A stretch of DNA of 12,076 bases from Pseudomonadota bacterium (GTDB taxonomy: Bacteria; Pseudomonadota; Gammaproteobacteria; UBA1113). The notes beneath the pieces were generated by a model that worked only from the letters and a program-made list of their open reading frames with translations, did no database searches and was not told the DNA's origin. Within the stretch, counting starts at the first letter, position 1. The number at the start of each line of letters is the position of its first letter. The DNA lies in NCBI GenBank assembly GCA_021782065.1, contig JAJXVQ010000027.1:1-12076 (forward strand), given 5' to 3'. Both the position numbers and the translations under genes were made by a program. This document shows, one piece after another, positions 6,365 through 12,076 of this stretch.

Positions 6365-8020
6365 ATGTTTTGTTATCAATGCGAACAGACTACAAGAACA
6401 GAAAATAATGTCGGTTGCAGTACTATTGGGGTTTGTGGAAAAGACAATACTACAGCTAATTTGCAAGATTTATTAGTTCATGCAGTTACGGGTATAGGTG
6501 TTTATGCAAATTTATGCCATCAGTCGGGCATTAATAACACTGCCGCAAACGCTTTTGTTGTTGAGGCGCTTTTTGCAACGCTTACAAATGTAAATTTTGA
6601 CGCTAAAAGGATTCAGAATTACATTTATAATGCTATTCATATACGTGAGGAATTACGTCTGCAGTATATTGCAAATTGTGAATTCAATAAAACCACACCG
6701 GTTGAATTACAATTAACAACAATAAACTACCAAGCCGCAAATGATTTACCCGGATTATTAGAACAGGCTGAATCAATTGGCTTTGATATGAGATCTCTAA
6801 ATTTGGATGCTGATATTACTGGATTATATGGACTGGTTTTATTTGGGTTAAAGGGCTTAGCCGCATATACGGATCATGCTAGATTATTAGGTTATGAGGA
6901 TCTTCAAATTTATGCAGACATACACGCATGCTTAGATTTTTTAGCCAAAGAGTCCAGCGATGCGGGTTCTTATTTAGAATGGGCACTAAAAATTGGTGCA
7001 ACGAATTACAAAGCAATGGAACTTTTAGACAAAGCACATACAGAAACATTTGGACATCCGGAGCCAACCCAAGTAAGAATAACGCCTGTGAAAGGAAAAG
7101 CCATATTAGTAAGCGGTCATGACCTTCATGATTTAAGAAATATCTTAGAACAAACTATGGGAATGGGTATTAATGTTTATACACACGGTGAAATGTTGCC
7201 GGCTCACGCCTATCCTGAATTTAAAAAGTATCCACATTTAGTGGCTAACTACGGTGGTGCATGGCAAGATCAGCAAACTGAATTTGCAAAATTTCCAGGC
7301 AGCATAATAATTACAACGAATTGTTTAATTGCACCGCAGGTTAGTTATAGTCAAAGATTGTTTACTACGAATGCGGTAGGGTGGAGTAATATAAAGCATT
7401 TATCCAACCAAGATTATACTCCAGCAATTCAATCTGCGCTTGCCAATCCTGGATTTAGTGAAGATTCCGAAGCTAAATTTATAACCACTGGCTTTGCTAG
7501 AAACACGGTATTAGGCGTAGCGGATCAAATCGTGGAAAGCGTTAAAAATGGCGATATTAAACACTTTTTTGTGATAGGTGGTTGTGATGGCGCAAAGTCA
7601 GGACGTAATTATTACACTGAGTTTGCACATGCTACTCCTAGCGATAGCATTATTTTAACTCTAGGATGCGGCAAATACCGTTTTAACAAAGATGAATTTG
7701 GTACAATCAACGGTATTCCACGTCTATTAGATATGGGGCAATGTAATGATTCCTATTCTGCGATTCAAGTCGCACTCGCTTTGGCTGATGTTTTTAAATG
7801 CAGTGTTAATCAATTACCGCTATCTTTAATTATCTCATGGTTTGAACAAAAAGCCGCTGCTGTATTGTTAACCTTGTTAAGTTTAGGGATTGAAAATATC
7901 TATCTAGGACCAACATTACCTGCGTTTTTGACGCCTACTGTGGTAAATATTCTAGTCGACAAATATAAGCTGCATGCAACAGGTGATGCAAAAGAAGATT
8001 TGGCGCGAATATATTCATAA
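6365..8020 (+). CDS. hcp: Hybrid cluster protein (hydroxylamine/NO reductase)
   Basis: A 551-residue cytoplasmic Fe-S protein. Hcp reduces NO to N2O and, in vitro, hydroxylamine to ammonia. The N-terminal Fe-S cluster cysteines are C3, C6, C18 and C24 (MFCYQCEQT...GCSTIGVCGK). Every hybrid-cluster ligand is recognisable: H252 in GHDL, E276 in HGEMLPAH, C320 in TTNCLIAPQ, C407 (the persulfide cysteine position) in IGGCDGAKSG, C435 in LGCGKYR, C460 in MGQCNDSYS, and E494/K496 in WFEQKA. It should therefore be catalytically intact. Length equals the E. coli/Desulfovibrio form. The start follows GAGGG by nine bases. An NsrR-like operator upstream and a flavin reductase plus NsrR downstream point to a nitrosative-stress role. 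Oddity: N-terminal spacing is CX2CX11CX5C, between the two classical patterns. Confidence 0.97.
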   Translation: MFCYQCEQTTRTENNVGCSTIGVCGKDNTTANLQDLLVHAVTGIGVYANLCHQSGINNTAANAFVVEALFATLTNVNFDAKRIQNYIYNAIHIREELRLQYIANCEFNKTTPVELQLTTINYQAANDLPGLLEQAESIGFDMRSLNLDADITGLYGLVLFGLKGLAAYTDHARLLGYEDLQIYADIHACLDFLAKESSDAGSYLEWALKIGATNYKAMELLDKAHTETFGHPEPTQVRITPVKGKAILVSGHDLHDLRNILEQTMGMGINVYTHGEMLPAHAYPEFKKYPHLVANYGGAWQDQQTEFAKFPGSIIITTNCLIAPQVSYSQRLFTTNAVGWSNIKHLSNQDYTPAIQSALANPGFSEDSEAKFITTGFARNTVLGVADQIVESVKNGDIKHFFVIGGCDGAKSGRNYYTEFAHATPSDSIILTLGCGKYRFNKDEFGTINGIPRLLDMGQCNDSYSAIQVALALADVFKCSVNQLPLSLIISWFEQKAAAVLLTLLSLGIENIYLGPTLPAFLTPTVVNILVDKYKLHATGDAKEDLARIYS

Positions 8021-8021
8021 C

Positions 8022-8126
8022 AATGTGTGCGTAGCGGAACTCCTATGGTTGTCCATCTAGTGCAGGCTTTGTGGCCTGCACCTACGCACATTCTCGCATT
8101 CCCGATGCAGTCGGGGATGACAACGT
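8022..8126. repeat. Structured repeat between hcp and the reductase gene (contains half-copy C)
   Basis: The 121-base gap inside the operon is nearly all palindromic. TGTGCGTAG (8026-8034) pairs with CTACGCACA (8082-8090), enclosing a perfect 8-bp hairpin GTGCAGGC (8060-8067) with GCCTGCAC (8074-8081). A second hairpin follows: ATTCCCGA (8098-8105) with TCGGGGAT (8111-8118). Its reverse complement (GTTGTCATCCCCGAC) matches the outer arm of the repeat copies at 4345, 6019 and 10901. Probably an inserted repetitive element; it might also modulate mRNA stability or the hcp:reductase ratio. Confidence 0.75.
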
Positions 8127-8141
8127 TGAGGGTTGAAATAA

Positions 8142-9128
8142 ATGGCACATAAGGTTGTTATATCACCAATTAATATGGAATTTTCTGTAGAAGAAGACAA
8201 TAATATATTAAATGCAGCATTGGCTGCGAATATCAATTTGCCACACAGCTGTAAAAATGGAGAATGTTCATCATGCCTTTGCAAGATAAGCAATGGCGAT
8301 GTTGAATTAATGCAACCTTATAGCAAGACATCTCTGACCGCTGAGATGATTGCGAACGGTTATACTTTGGCATGTAGAGCAATGCCTAAAACGGATGTCA
8401 CACTTGATATGCCTGGGTTTAGCAATAATTTTCCAATTAAAATGTTACCAACAAAAATTGAAAGCATTCATAAAATAGGAACGGTTGCTATAATAAAACT
8501 TAAGCTGCCAAGCAATCAGGAATTTCAATATGTGCCTGGACAATACATCGATATTATGTATGAGGGTAAAGCTAGGAGCTATTCAATCGCCAATGGCAAA
8601 ATTAAAGATGGTTGTATTGAATTGCATATCCGATATCATGCTGAAGGATTCTTTTCTGAAATTGTTTGGCACAAACTTGCCGCTAATCAAATTATCCGTA
8701 TTAAAGGGCCAATGGGCAGTTTTAAGCTTCATAATTGTTTAGGTAAGGTTCTTCTGGTTTGTACTGGTACTGGATTTGCTCCGATAAAAGCTATTGTAGA
8801 GAAAATGATAGAAGACAATGATCATCGCCATATTACTTTAGTGTGGGGTGGTGCTAGCGTAGAAGACTTTTATTTGCCCGAAATCCTTTTAACTTGGCAA
8901 TCAAAATTAAACATAACAATACAATTGTGCCTTGATTCAACACCATTACCTAATTATTATAATGGATTTGTTACCGACTTTATTAAAGAGAATTTTATTA
9001 ATCTATCAGCGCATGAAGTCTATGCTTGCGGTAATCCAGCAATGATAGAAGCTTTGTCTAAACTCGCGAGTATGTTAGAATTAGACAAACAATATTTTTA
9101 TTCAGATAGTTTTACGCTATCGTCATAG
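8142..9128 (+). CDS. Ferredoxin-FAD-NAD(P)H reductase, probable electron donor to Hcp
   Basis: A 328-residue oxidoreductase. Residues ~1-90 are a plant-type [2Fe-2S] ferredoxin with ligands C37, C42, C45 and C78 (SCKNGECSSC...LACRA). Residues ~100-195 are an FAD-binding barrel with RSYS (145-148) and KGPMGSF. Residues ~200-325 are an NAD(P)-binding domain with CTGTGFAP (207-214) and YACGNPAMIE. It would pass electrons from NAD(P)H through FAD to the iron-sulfur centre and on to Hcp. E. coli Hcr does this job but carries its ferredoxin domain at the C terminus. This order is that of AscD/DdhD-type and BenC/phenol-hydroxylase reductases, so I give no hcr symbol. GAGGG (8128-8132) lies nine bases before the ATG. 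Position between hcp and nsrR makes the Hcp-partner role likely but inferred. Parts of it are strikingly AT-rich. Confidence 0.88.
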   Translation: MAHKVVISPINMEFSVEEDNNILNAALAANINLPHSCKNGECSSCLCKISNGDVELMQPYSKTSLTAEMIANGYTLACRAMPKTDVTLDMPGFSNNFPIKMLPTKIESIHKIGTVAIIKLKLPSNQEFQYVPGQYIDIMYEGKARSYSIANGKIKDGCIELHIRYHAEGFFSEIVWHKLAANQIIRIKGPMGSFKLHNCLGKVLLVCTGTGFAPIKAIVEKMIEDNDHRHITLVWGGASVEDFYLPEILLTWQSKLNITIQLCLDSTPLPNYYNGFVTDFIKENFINLSAHEVYACGNPAMIEALSKLASMLELDKQYFYSDSFTLSS

Positions 9129-9135
9129 GTTAAAC

Positions 9136-9528
9136 ATGAAATTGAGTTCATTTTCTGATATATGTTTAAAATCGTTAATTTATCTTAAGCAGAATAATAG
9201 GATAATAACTATAAATGAAATATCGGAATACTATTCTATTCCACGAAATCATTTAGTTAAAGCATTAAATTTATTAGTGAAATTAAAATGGATCAGCTCT
9301 ATCAGAGGAAGAAATGGCGGGTTAACCTATAATGAAACCAGTGACAGTTTAAGAATCGGAGATATAATCCTTATCTTGGAAGCGAAACCTGAATTATTAA
9401 ACTGTGAAGAATGTCGTTTACAGGGGAATTGCTTTCTAAGATTTATTTTAAAAGAATCTTTGGGCGCATTCTATAAAAATTTAAATAAATATACTTTAGC
9501 GGATTTAGTAAGAAACTCTCCAAATTAA
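9136..9528 (+). CDS. nsrR: NsrR, nitric oxide-sensing Rrf2-family repressor
   Basis: A 130-residue winged-helix Fe-S regulator, close to NsrR along its whole length: MKLSSFSDICLKSLIYL, SIPRNHLVKALNLL, the wing SSIRGRNGGL, RIGDIILILE, and the terminal LNKYTLADLVRNS (E. coli LDNYTLADLVEEN). Cluster ligands are C90, C93 and C99, and D8 matches the aspartate that is the fourth ligand in Streptomyces NsrR. NO destroys or nitrosylates the cluster and releases DNA. It starts seven bases after the reductase stop, so it is the last gene of the hcp operon and should regulate itself through the palindrome at 6266-6294. Oddities: the first two cysteines are separated by two residues instead of four as in E. 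coli, and an extra C10 lies beside D8. Base composition is very AT-rich (13 of 60 G+C at 9181-9240). Confidence 0.93.
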   Translation: MKLSSFSDICLKSLIYLKQNNRIITINEISEYYSIPRNHLVKALNLLVKLKWISSIRGRNGGLTYNETSDSLRIGDIILILEAKPELLNCEECRLQGNCFLRFILKESLGAFYKNLNKYTLADLVRNSPN

Positions 9529-9574
9529 TGCGTTATGTGTTAAACAAATAGTTTAAATTTATTATTCTAGGCTT

Positions 9575-9991
9575 TTATGAAATGAGTGTCCAGCCGAAAA
9601 TAATTAAAATTAAGAGTTTAACCACCTCAAATATTCCATATAAGCTATGGATATAAGAATTAGAAGGTGTATTGCCCGCTATAATTGCGTCGACGCGCTG
9701 GCTTAATTTTGGAAATAACCAAAAAAGTTGTAGTATCAAAATACCCGTTAAAATGGCTATGGCTGCCCACTGAATCGGCTCAAGGTTTATGAAAATACTG
9801 AGGAATATGAGGATTAAGAGTAAACCGCATTGTGCACCATGAAAAAAACGAAAGACAGTACGCCCTACATCTAAGCCAACCGGCTTTACAAGAGTAGGTG
9901 CGCGAAATTTTACCCAACTTTCTAAAAAAGAAATGCCTAATATCATTCCTGCCCATAAGAAGCAATCCATTATTATTAATTTTGTTAGCAT
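9575..9991 (-). CDS. Small four-helix inner-membrane protein of unknown function
   Basis: A 138-residue protein that I cannot assign to a characterised family. Four hydrophobic segments are visible at about residues 4-24, 48-70, 73-94 and 117-137. Between the first two is a conserved-looking polar loop, SFLESWVKFRAPTLVKPVGLDVGRTVFR, which is probably the functional or family-defining part; a further polar loop (SQRVDAIIAGNTPSNSYIHS) precedes the last helix. On the minus strand the ATG at 9989-9991 is preceded by AGG in ACAGGCAAAAAAT, an acceptable ribosome site. It converges with nsrR across 46 bases and is separated from the protease-inhibitor gene by 99 bases, so it may be its own unit or the tail of the lipoprotein-inhibitor transcript. 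No enzymatic motif seen. It is real coding sequence by hydropathy pattern; function unknown. Confidence 0.75.
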   Translation of the reverse strand: MLTKLIIMDCFLWAGMILGISFLESWVKFRAPTLVKPVGLDVGRTVFRFFHGAQCGLLLILIFLSIFINLEPIQWAAIAILTGILILQLFWLFPKLSQRVDAIIAGNTPSNSYIHSLYGIFEVVKLLILIIFGWTLIS

Positions 9992-10090
9992 ATTTTTTGC
10001 CTGTTTAACAATAAAGAGAAGAGCGTAGCTACTTTCCGCGCCCTAACGGTTGCGGCTCGGAAAATCACACTCGGAAATTTATCCGCTTTT

Positions 10091-10543
10091 TTATTCCTTC
10101 ACATCCGTCACCACATAAAAGGTTTGGCTGGTGCCAGATTCAACTTTTTGCATATTCCAAGGTTGTATAGAAACGAATTCAATCGACATCAACATGCGTG
10201 CTTGAAAGGCTTGGGGTAGCACTTTAAAATGCCATACTTCTTCGCCGCCAGAGCCTATCAGTGCAGTATTGTTCGCCGAATAATCGAGTCCTATTACTTG
10301 CAACCAGGTATTAGGCCATGTTTTTAAATACCAGCGATAACCTGTAGTTGGATTGCTTTTTAAGCGTATGCTAAATTCGGGATTATCTGTGCTGACGGTA
10401 ATGGCGCGTGTGGTGTCAGTATAAGGATCGCTAGCGGCGGTTACCATTTGTGATGCGGGCAAAGGAGTTTCTTCATCAGCCGCCATGGCGGTATATATAA
10501 CAAATAATCCTGCCAATACACTGAGTCGCCAAATTTTCAACAT
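10091..10543 (-). CDS. Periplasmic chagasin-family (I42) cysteine protease inhibitor
   Basis: A 150-residue secreted protein whose residues ~47-148 form an I42/chagasin-type immunoglobulin-like domain. The three inhibitory loops are recognisable: the BC loop NPTTGYRW (64-71), nearly invariant in the family; a DE loop GSGGEEVWHF (97-106); and an FG loop around QPW (127-129), where chagasin has RPW. The N terminus MLKIWRLSVLAGLFVIYTAMAADEE is a typical Sec signal with cleavage near AMA/AD, leaving a short Thr/Ser-rich linker. Chagasin-type proteins tightly inhibit papain-like (C1) cysteine proteases. Here the target could be the bacterium's own enzyme or a host/predator lysosomal cathepsin; sequence cannot decide. 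It begins three bases after the stop of the lipoprotein gene, so the two are surely co-transcribed. Confidence 0.88.
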   Translation of the reverse strand: MLKIWRLSVLAGLFVIYTAMAADEETPLPASQMVTAASDPYTDTTRAITVSTDNPEFSIRLKSNPTTGYRWYLKTWPNTWLQVIGLDYSANNTALIGSGGEEVWHFKVLPQAFQARMLMSIEFVSIQPWNMQKVESGTSQTFYVVTDVKE

Positions 10544-10546
10544 AAA

Positions 10547-10810
10547 TTAACTGCCCATTAGAGCGCCGCTCACTACACCACCCGAAGCGAGCACACGATT
10601 TTGTACGTAATAAGAACTACCTGTTGAAAGCCCAGTCTCTTCACTAAGGCGTACATTACTACTAGACGCCGGTTTAGGCGTAGCTGCAGGTGTAGCAGCA
10701 CTCGCCACCGTATTAGATGCAGCAGCAGGCTTTTTTTCTACCGGTTGTTCGGCGCACGCTGTCAACAGAAAAACGCTTAAAATTAAAACTGTTCTAAATA
10801 ACCTAGCCAT
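10547..10810 (-). CDS. Small Ala/Pro-rich lipoprotein, function unknown
   Basis: An 87-residue predicted lipoprotein: MARLFRTVLILSVFLLTAC gives a strong signal with lipidated Cys19, and Ala at +2 predicts outer-membrane sorting. Residues 22-51 are a low-complexity Ala/Pro/Lys/Ser tether. The C-terminal 35 residues (RLSEETGLSTGSSYYVQNRVLASGGVVSGALMGS) are more complex and may be the functional part; I recognise no family. The ATG at 10808-10810 is preceded on the minus strand by AAAGGA about ten bases away. It is the first gene of a two-gene operon with the protease inhibitor, three bases apart, so it could help localise or present it, which is only an inference. Its own promoter is at 10843-10871. 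Confidence 0.8.
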   Translation of the reverse strand: MARLFRTVLILSVFLLTACAEQPVEKKPAAASNTVASAATPAATPKPASSSNVRLSEETGLSTGSSYYVQNRVLASGGVVSGALMGS

Positions 10811-10842
10811 TATGAAAATCCTTTTTAGACTAATAGATCTAC

Positions 10843-10871
10843 ACTATACGCCCTTGGATCTTACAATGCAA
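10843..10871 (-). promoter_or_regulatory. Likely promoter of the lipoprotein-chagasin operon
   Basis: Read on the minus strand: TTGCAT (10871-10866), exactly 17 bases, then TATAGT (10848-10843). Transcription would start near 10836, leaving a ~26-base leader that contains the AGGA ribosome site before the ATG at 10810. The -10 is five of six to consensus; the -35 is weaker. Confidence 0.5.
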
Positions 10872-10900
10872 TATATTTGGACGGGTTCAAGGCGTAGTAG

Positions 10901-10949
10901 AAAACTTGATTTGAAACTGGATCCCCGACCTTCGGTCGAGGATGACAAT
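10901..10949 (-). repeat. Dispersed repeat, single arm in inverted orientation (copy D)
   Basis: The reverse complement begins TTGTCATCCTCGACCGAAGG, continues GTCGGGGATCCAG and ends TTTCAAATCAAGTTTT. That is nearly identical to 4343-4388 of copy A but on the other strand, and lacks the second arm. The internal CGACC-TTC-GGTCG forms a small hairpin. It lies upstream of the lipoprotein-operon promoter. Confidence 0.8.
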
Positions 10950-11084
10950 GTGCTGGAGCTCTACCTATGGGGGATAGGTGTAGGCAACCAAGTCTAAGAA
11001 AAAAATGCGAAGAGTATGGCATTTTCTTTTTTAGCTATTTAATGCTACATTGTCTTATAGACTATTGAATAGGGCGCAAACTTC

Positions 11085-12076
11085 ATGCTAGGGATAACTT
11101 TATACATCGCGGGTTTACTTATTTTATCTTATCACCAGCGACCTGCTATTTATTATTCTATTTACGGTCTTATAGGCTGCTTAATCGTGAGCTTTTCTGT
11201 TGCTAGTGTCCCCATTATCATCATCGCATGGAGTATTTTGGCGATATGGCTGCTGTTATTTCAGTGCAGACCCTTACGCCGCTGTACCTTAACGCCGTTA
11301 TTATTTCGAATTTATCAAAAGACACAACCCAAATTATCAGCTACGGAAGCCGAAGCCTTGGCAGCAGGAACCGTGGGCTGGGATGGAGAGCTCTTTAGCG
11401 GCAATCCCAATTGGCCAAAACTATGGCAGCAAAAATTAACCGTTTTATCCGCCGAAGAGCGCTCGTTTTTACAAGGACCTGTAGAAAATTTATGTGCGCA
11501 AATGGCGCCGTATCGTTTCTTAGCCACAGAAAATGATATTCCCGCCGAAATTTGGGATACGCTGAAAGAGCAAGGATTTTTTGGCTTACACATTGCCAAA
11601 GAATATGGGGGCTTAGCATTTTCTAAAACGGCTATAGCGGTAATTTTAGCTAAAATTGCTTCTTGTAGCAGCGTCTTAGCGGCCATGGTTTCTGTACCTA
11701 ATTCTCTAGGTCCAGCTGAATTATTAGCGAATTACGGTACTGAAGAACAAAAAAAATATTATTTACCACGTTTAGCCAAAGGCATTGAGGTGCCTTGCTT
11801 TGCCTTAACCAGCCCAGAAGCCGGGTCGGATGCCAGCGCCATGCCAGATTATGGCATTGTTAGCAAAGGAGAATGGCAAGGAAAAACAGTTATTGGTATT
11901 AAAATTACGTGGAATAAACGCTATATTACCTTAGCGCCTAAAGCGACCTTATTAGGCTTGGCGTTCAAATTATACGATCCGGATGGCTTATTAGGCGACA
12001 TACCTTATATAGGCATCACTTCGGTATTAATCCCTACAGCGCATCCTGGAGTCGTGACTGGCCGTCGCCATTTTAT
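11085..12076 (+). CDS. fadE: FadE acyl-CoA dehydrogenase, 3'-truncated by window edge
   Basis: The first 330 residues of the long (~800-residue) membrane-anchored FadE, which carries out the first oxidation of fatty-acyl-CoA in beta-oxidation (acyl-CoA to trans-2-enoyl-CoA, FAD-dependent). Residues ~2-60 contain two or three hydrophobic segments, as at the FadE N terminus, ending in RPLRR. Then come family landmarks: WDGELFSGNPNWPKL, LSAEERSFLQGPVENLC, FGLHIAKEYGGLAFS, VPNSLGPAELLANYGTEEQK, the acyl-CoA dehydrogenase signature ALTSPEAGSDA (TSPEAGSDA at 242-250), WNKRYITLAPKATLLGLAFKL, and GRRHF at the edge. The frame is intact throughout. The catalytic glutamate and C-terminal domain lie beyond the window. 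ATG at 11085 is chosen because AGGG (11071-11074) sits ten bases ahead and the hydrophobic anchor starts immediately. It is divergent from the lipoprotein operon, with no obvious functional link to its neighbours. Confidence 0.95.
   Translation, partial: MLGITLYIAGLLILSYHQRPAIYYSIYGLIGCLIVSFSVASVPIIIIAWSILAIWLLLFQCRPLRRCTLTPLLFRIYQKTQPKLSATEAEALAAGTVGWDGELFSGNPNWPKLWQQKLTVLSAEERSFLQGPVENLCAQMAPYRFLATENDIPAEIWDTLKEQGFFGLHIAKEYGGLAFSKTAIAVILAKIASCSSVLAAMVSVPNSLGPAELLANYGTEEQKKYYLPRLAKGIEVPCFALTSPEAGSDASAMPDYGIVSKGEWQGKTVIGIKITWNKRYITLAPKATLLGLAFKLYDPDGLLGDIPYIGITSVLIPTAHPGVVTGRRHF

Larger units (their letters stand above)
10811..11084. other. Divergent intergenic region between the lipoprotein operon and fadE
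   Basis: 274 bases. It contains the minus-strand promoter (10843-10871), repeat copy D (10901-10949), a bulged hairpin CTACCTAT (10961-10968) with ATAGGTGTAG (10974-10983), and an A-rich/T-rich inverted repeat (10998-11032). A plus-strand open frame runs through 10812-10997, but its residues are translated promoter and repeat sequence, so I do not call it a gene. I found no convincing fadE promoter. Confidence 0.6.

Noticed and set aside
7900..8293. Overlapping minus-strand open frames across the hcp-reductase junction
   Set aside because: They cover the palindromic gap and the ends of two well-supported plus-strand genes, with no start signal.
9540..9556. TTAAAC-AAATA-GTTTAA hairpin between the convergent nsrR and membrane-protein genes
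   Set aside because: Position suits a terminator, but the six-pair stem has a single G-C pair and only a broken T-run follows; too weak to call.
10812..10997. 61-residue plus-strand open frame between the lipoprotein gene and fadE
   Set aside because: It covers the minus-strand promoter and repeat copy D; its residues (LDLKLDPRPSVEDD) are translated repeat sequence, and it has no ribosome site or family likeness.
10998..11032. A-rich/T-rich inverted repeat resembling a bidirectional terminator
   Set aside because: The stem is almost all A-U, and the flanking genes diverge, so no transcript should end here.
1..12076. CRISPR array, tRNA, rRNA, toxin-antitoxin pair, transposase or prophage gene
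   Set aside because: I looked on both strands and found no regularly spaced direct repeats, cloverleaf-like sequences, or recognisable mobile-element proteins.

Overview
The window looks like a chromosomal segment of a fairly AT-rich gammaproteobacterium. The evidence is a long-form membrane-anchored FadE acyl-CoA dehydrogenase, an enterobacterial-style NsrR with its DNA site, and a MdtB/MdtC (MuxB/MuxC) efflux pair. Dispersed palindromic GTCATCCTCG...GGGGATCCAG repeats and a chagasin-type protease inhibitor would fit a Legionellales/Coxiellaceae-like, host-associated lineage. That placement is an inference; no rRNA or other phylogenetic marker is present.

Layout. (1) 1-6001, plus strand: the distal part of a dual-RND efflux operon. 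It holds the C-terminal ~400 residues of a MdtB-like pump (5' end outside the window), a complete MdtC-like pump whose start overlaps the previous stop (TGATG), a ~200-bp gap with a palindromic repeat, and a NodT/OprM-type outer-membrane lipoprotein channel. The order (RND, RND, outer-membrane channel) is that of MuxABC-OpmB. The periplasmic adaptor is presumably just upstream. (2) 6002-6364: a repeat remnant, then the control region of the next operon, with a perfect 29-bp palindrome matching the NsrR consensus and overlapping a plausible promoter. (3) 6365-9528, plus strand: a nitric-oxide response cassette of hcp (hybrid cluster protein), an N-terminal-ferredoxin FAD/NAD(P)H reductase, and nsrR (Rrf2 family, Fe-S NO sensor). 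(4) 9575-10810, minus strand: a four-helix membrane protein of unknown function, then a two-gene unit of a small Ala/Pro-rich lipoprotein and a periplasmic chagasin/I42 cysteine-protease inhibitor, with a recognisable promoter at 10843-10871. (5) 10811-11084: a divergent intergenic region with another repeat copy. (6) 11085 to the window end, plus strand: the N-terminal 330 residues of FadE, cut by the window edge.

How the genes work together. The pump genes would form an inner-membrane MdtBC-type heteromeric transporter docked to the OprM-like channel. The central cassette reads as a self-contained loop: NsrR occupies the palindrome upstream of hcp, NO damages its Fe-S cluster, hcp and the reductase are induced to reduce NO (and possibly hydroxylamine), and nsrR, last in the same operon, restores repression. 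The cassette is unusual in three ways. Its reductase has the ferredoxin domain at the N terminus instead of the C terminus of E. coli Hcr. Its Hcp N-terminal cysteine spacing combines the two known classes. Its NsrR cysteines are two residues closer than in E. coli. The last two genes are also clearly AT-richer than the efflux genes. I see no tRNA, rRNA, CRISPR array, transposase or phage gene.
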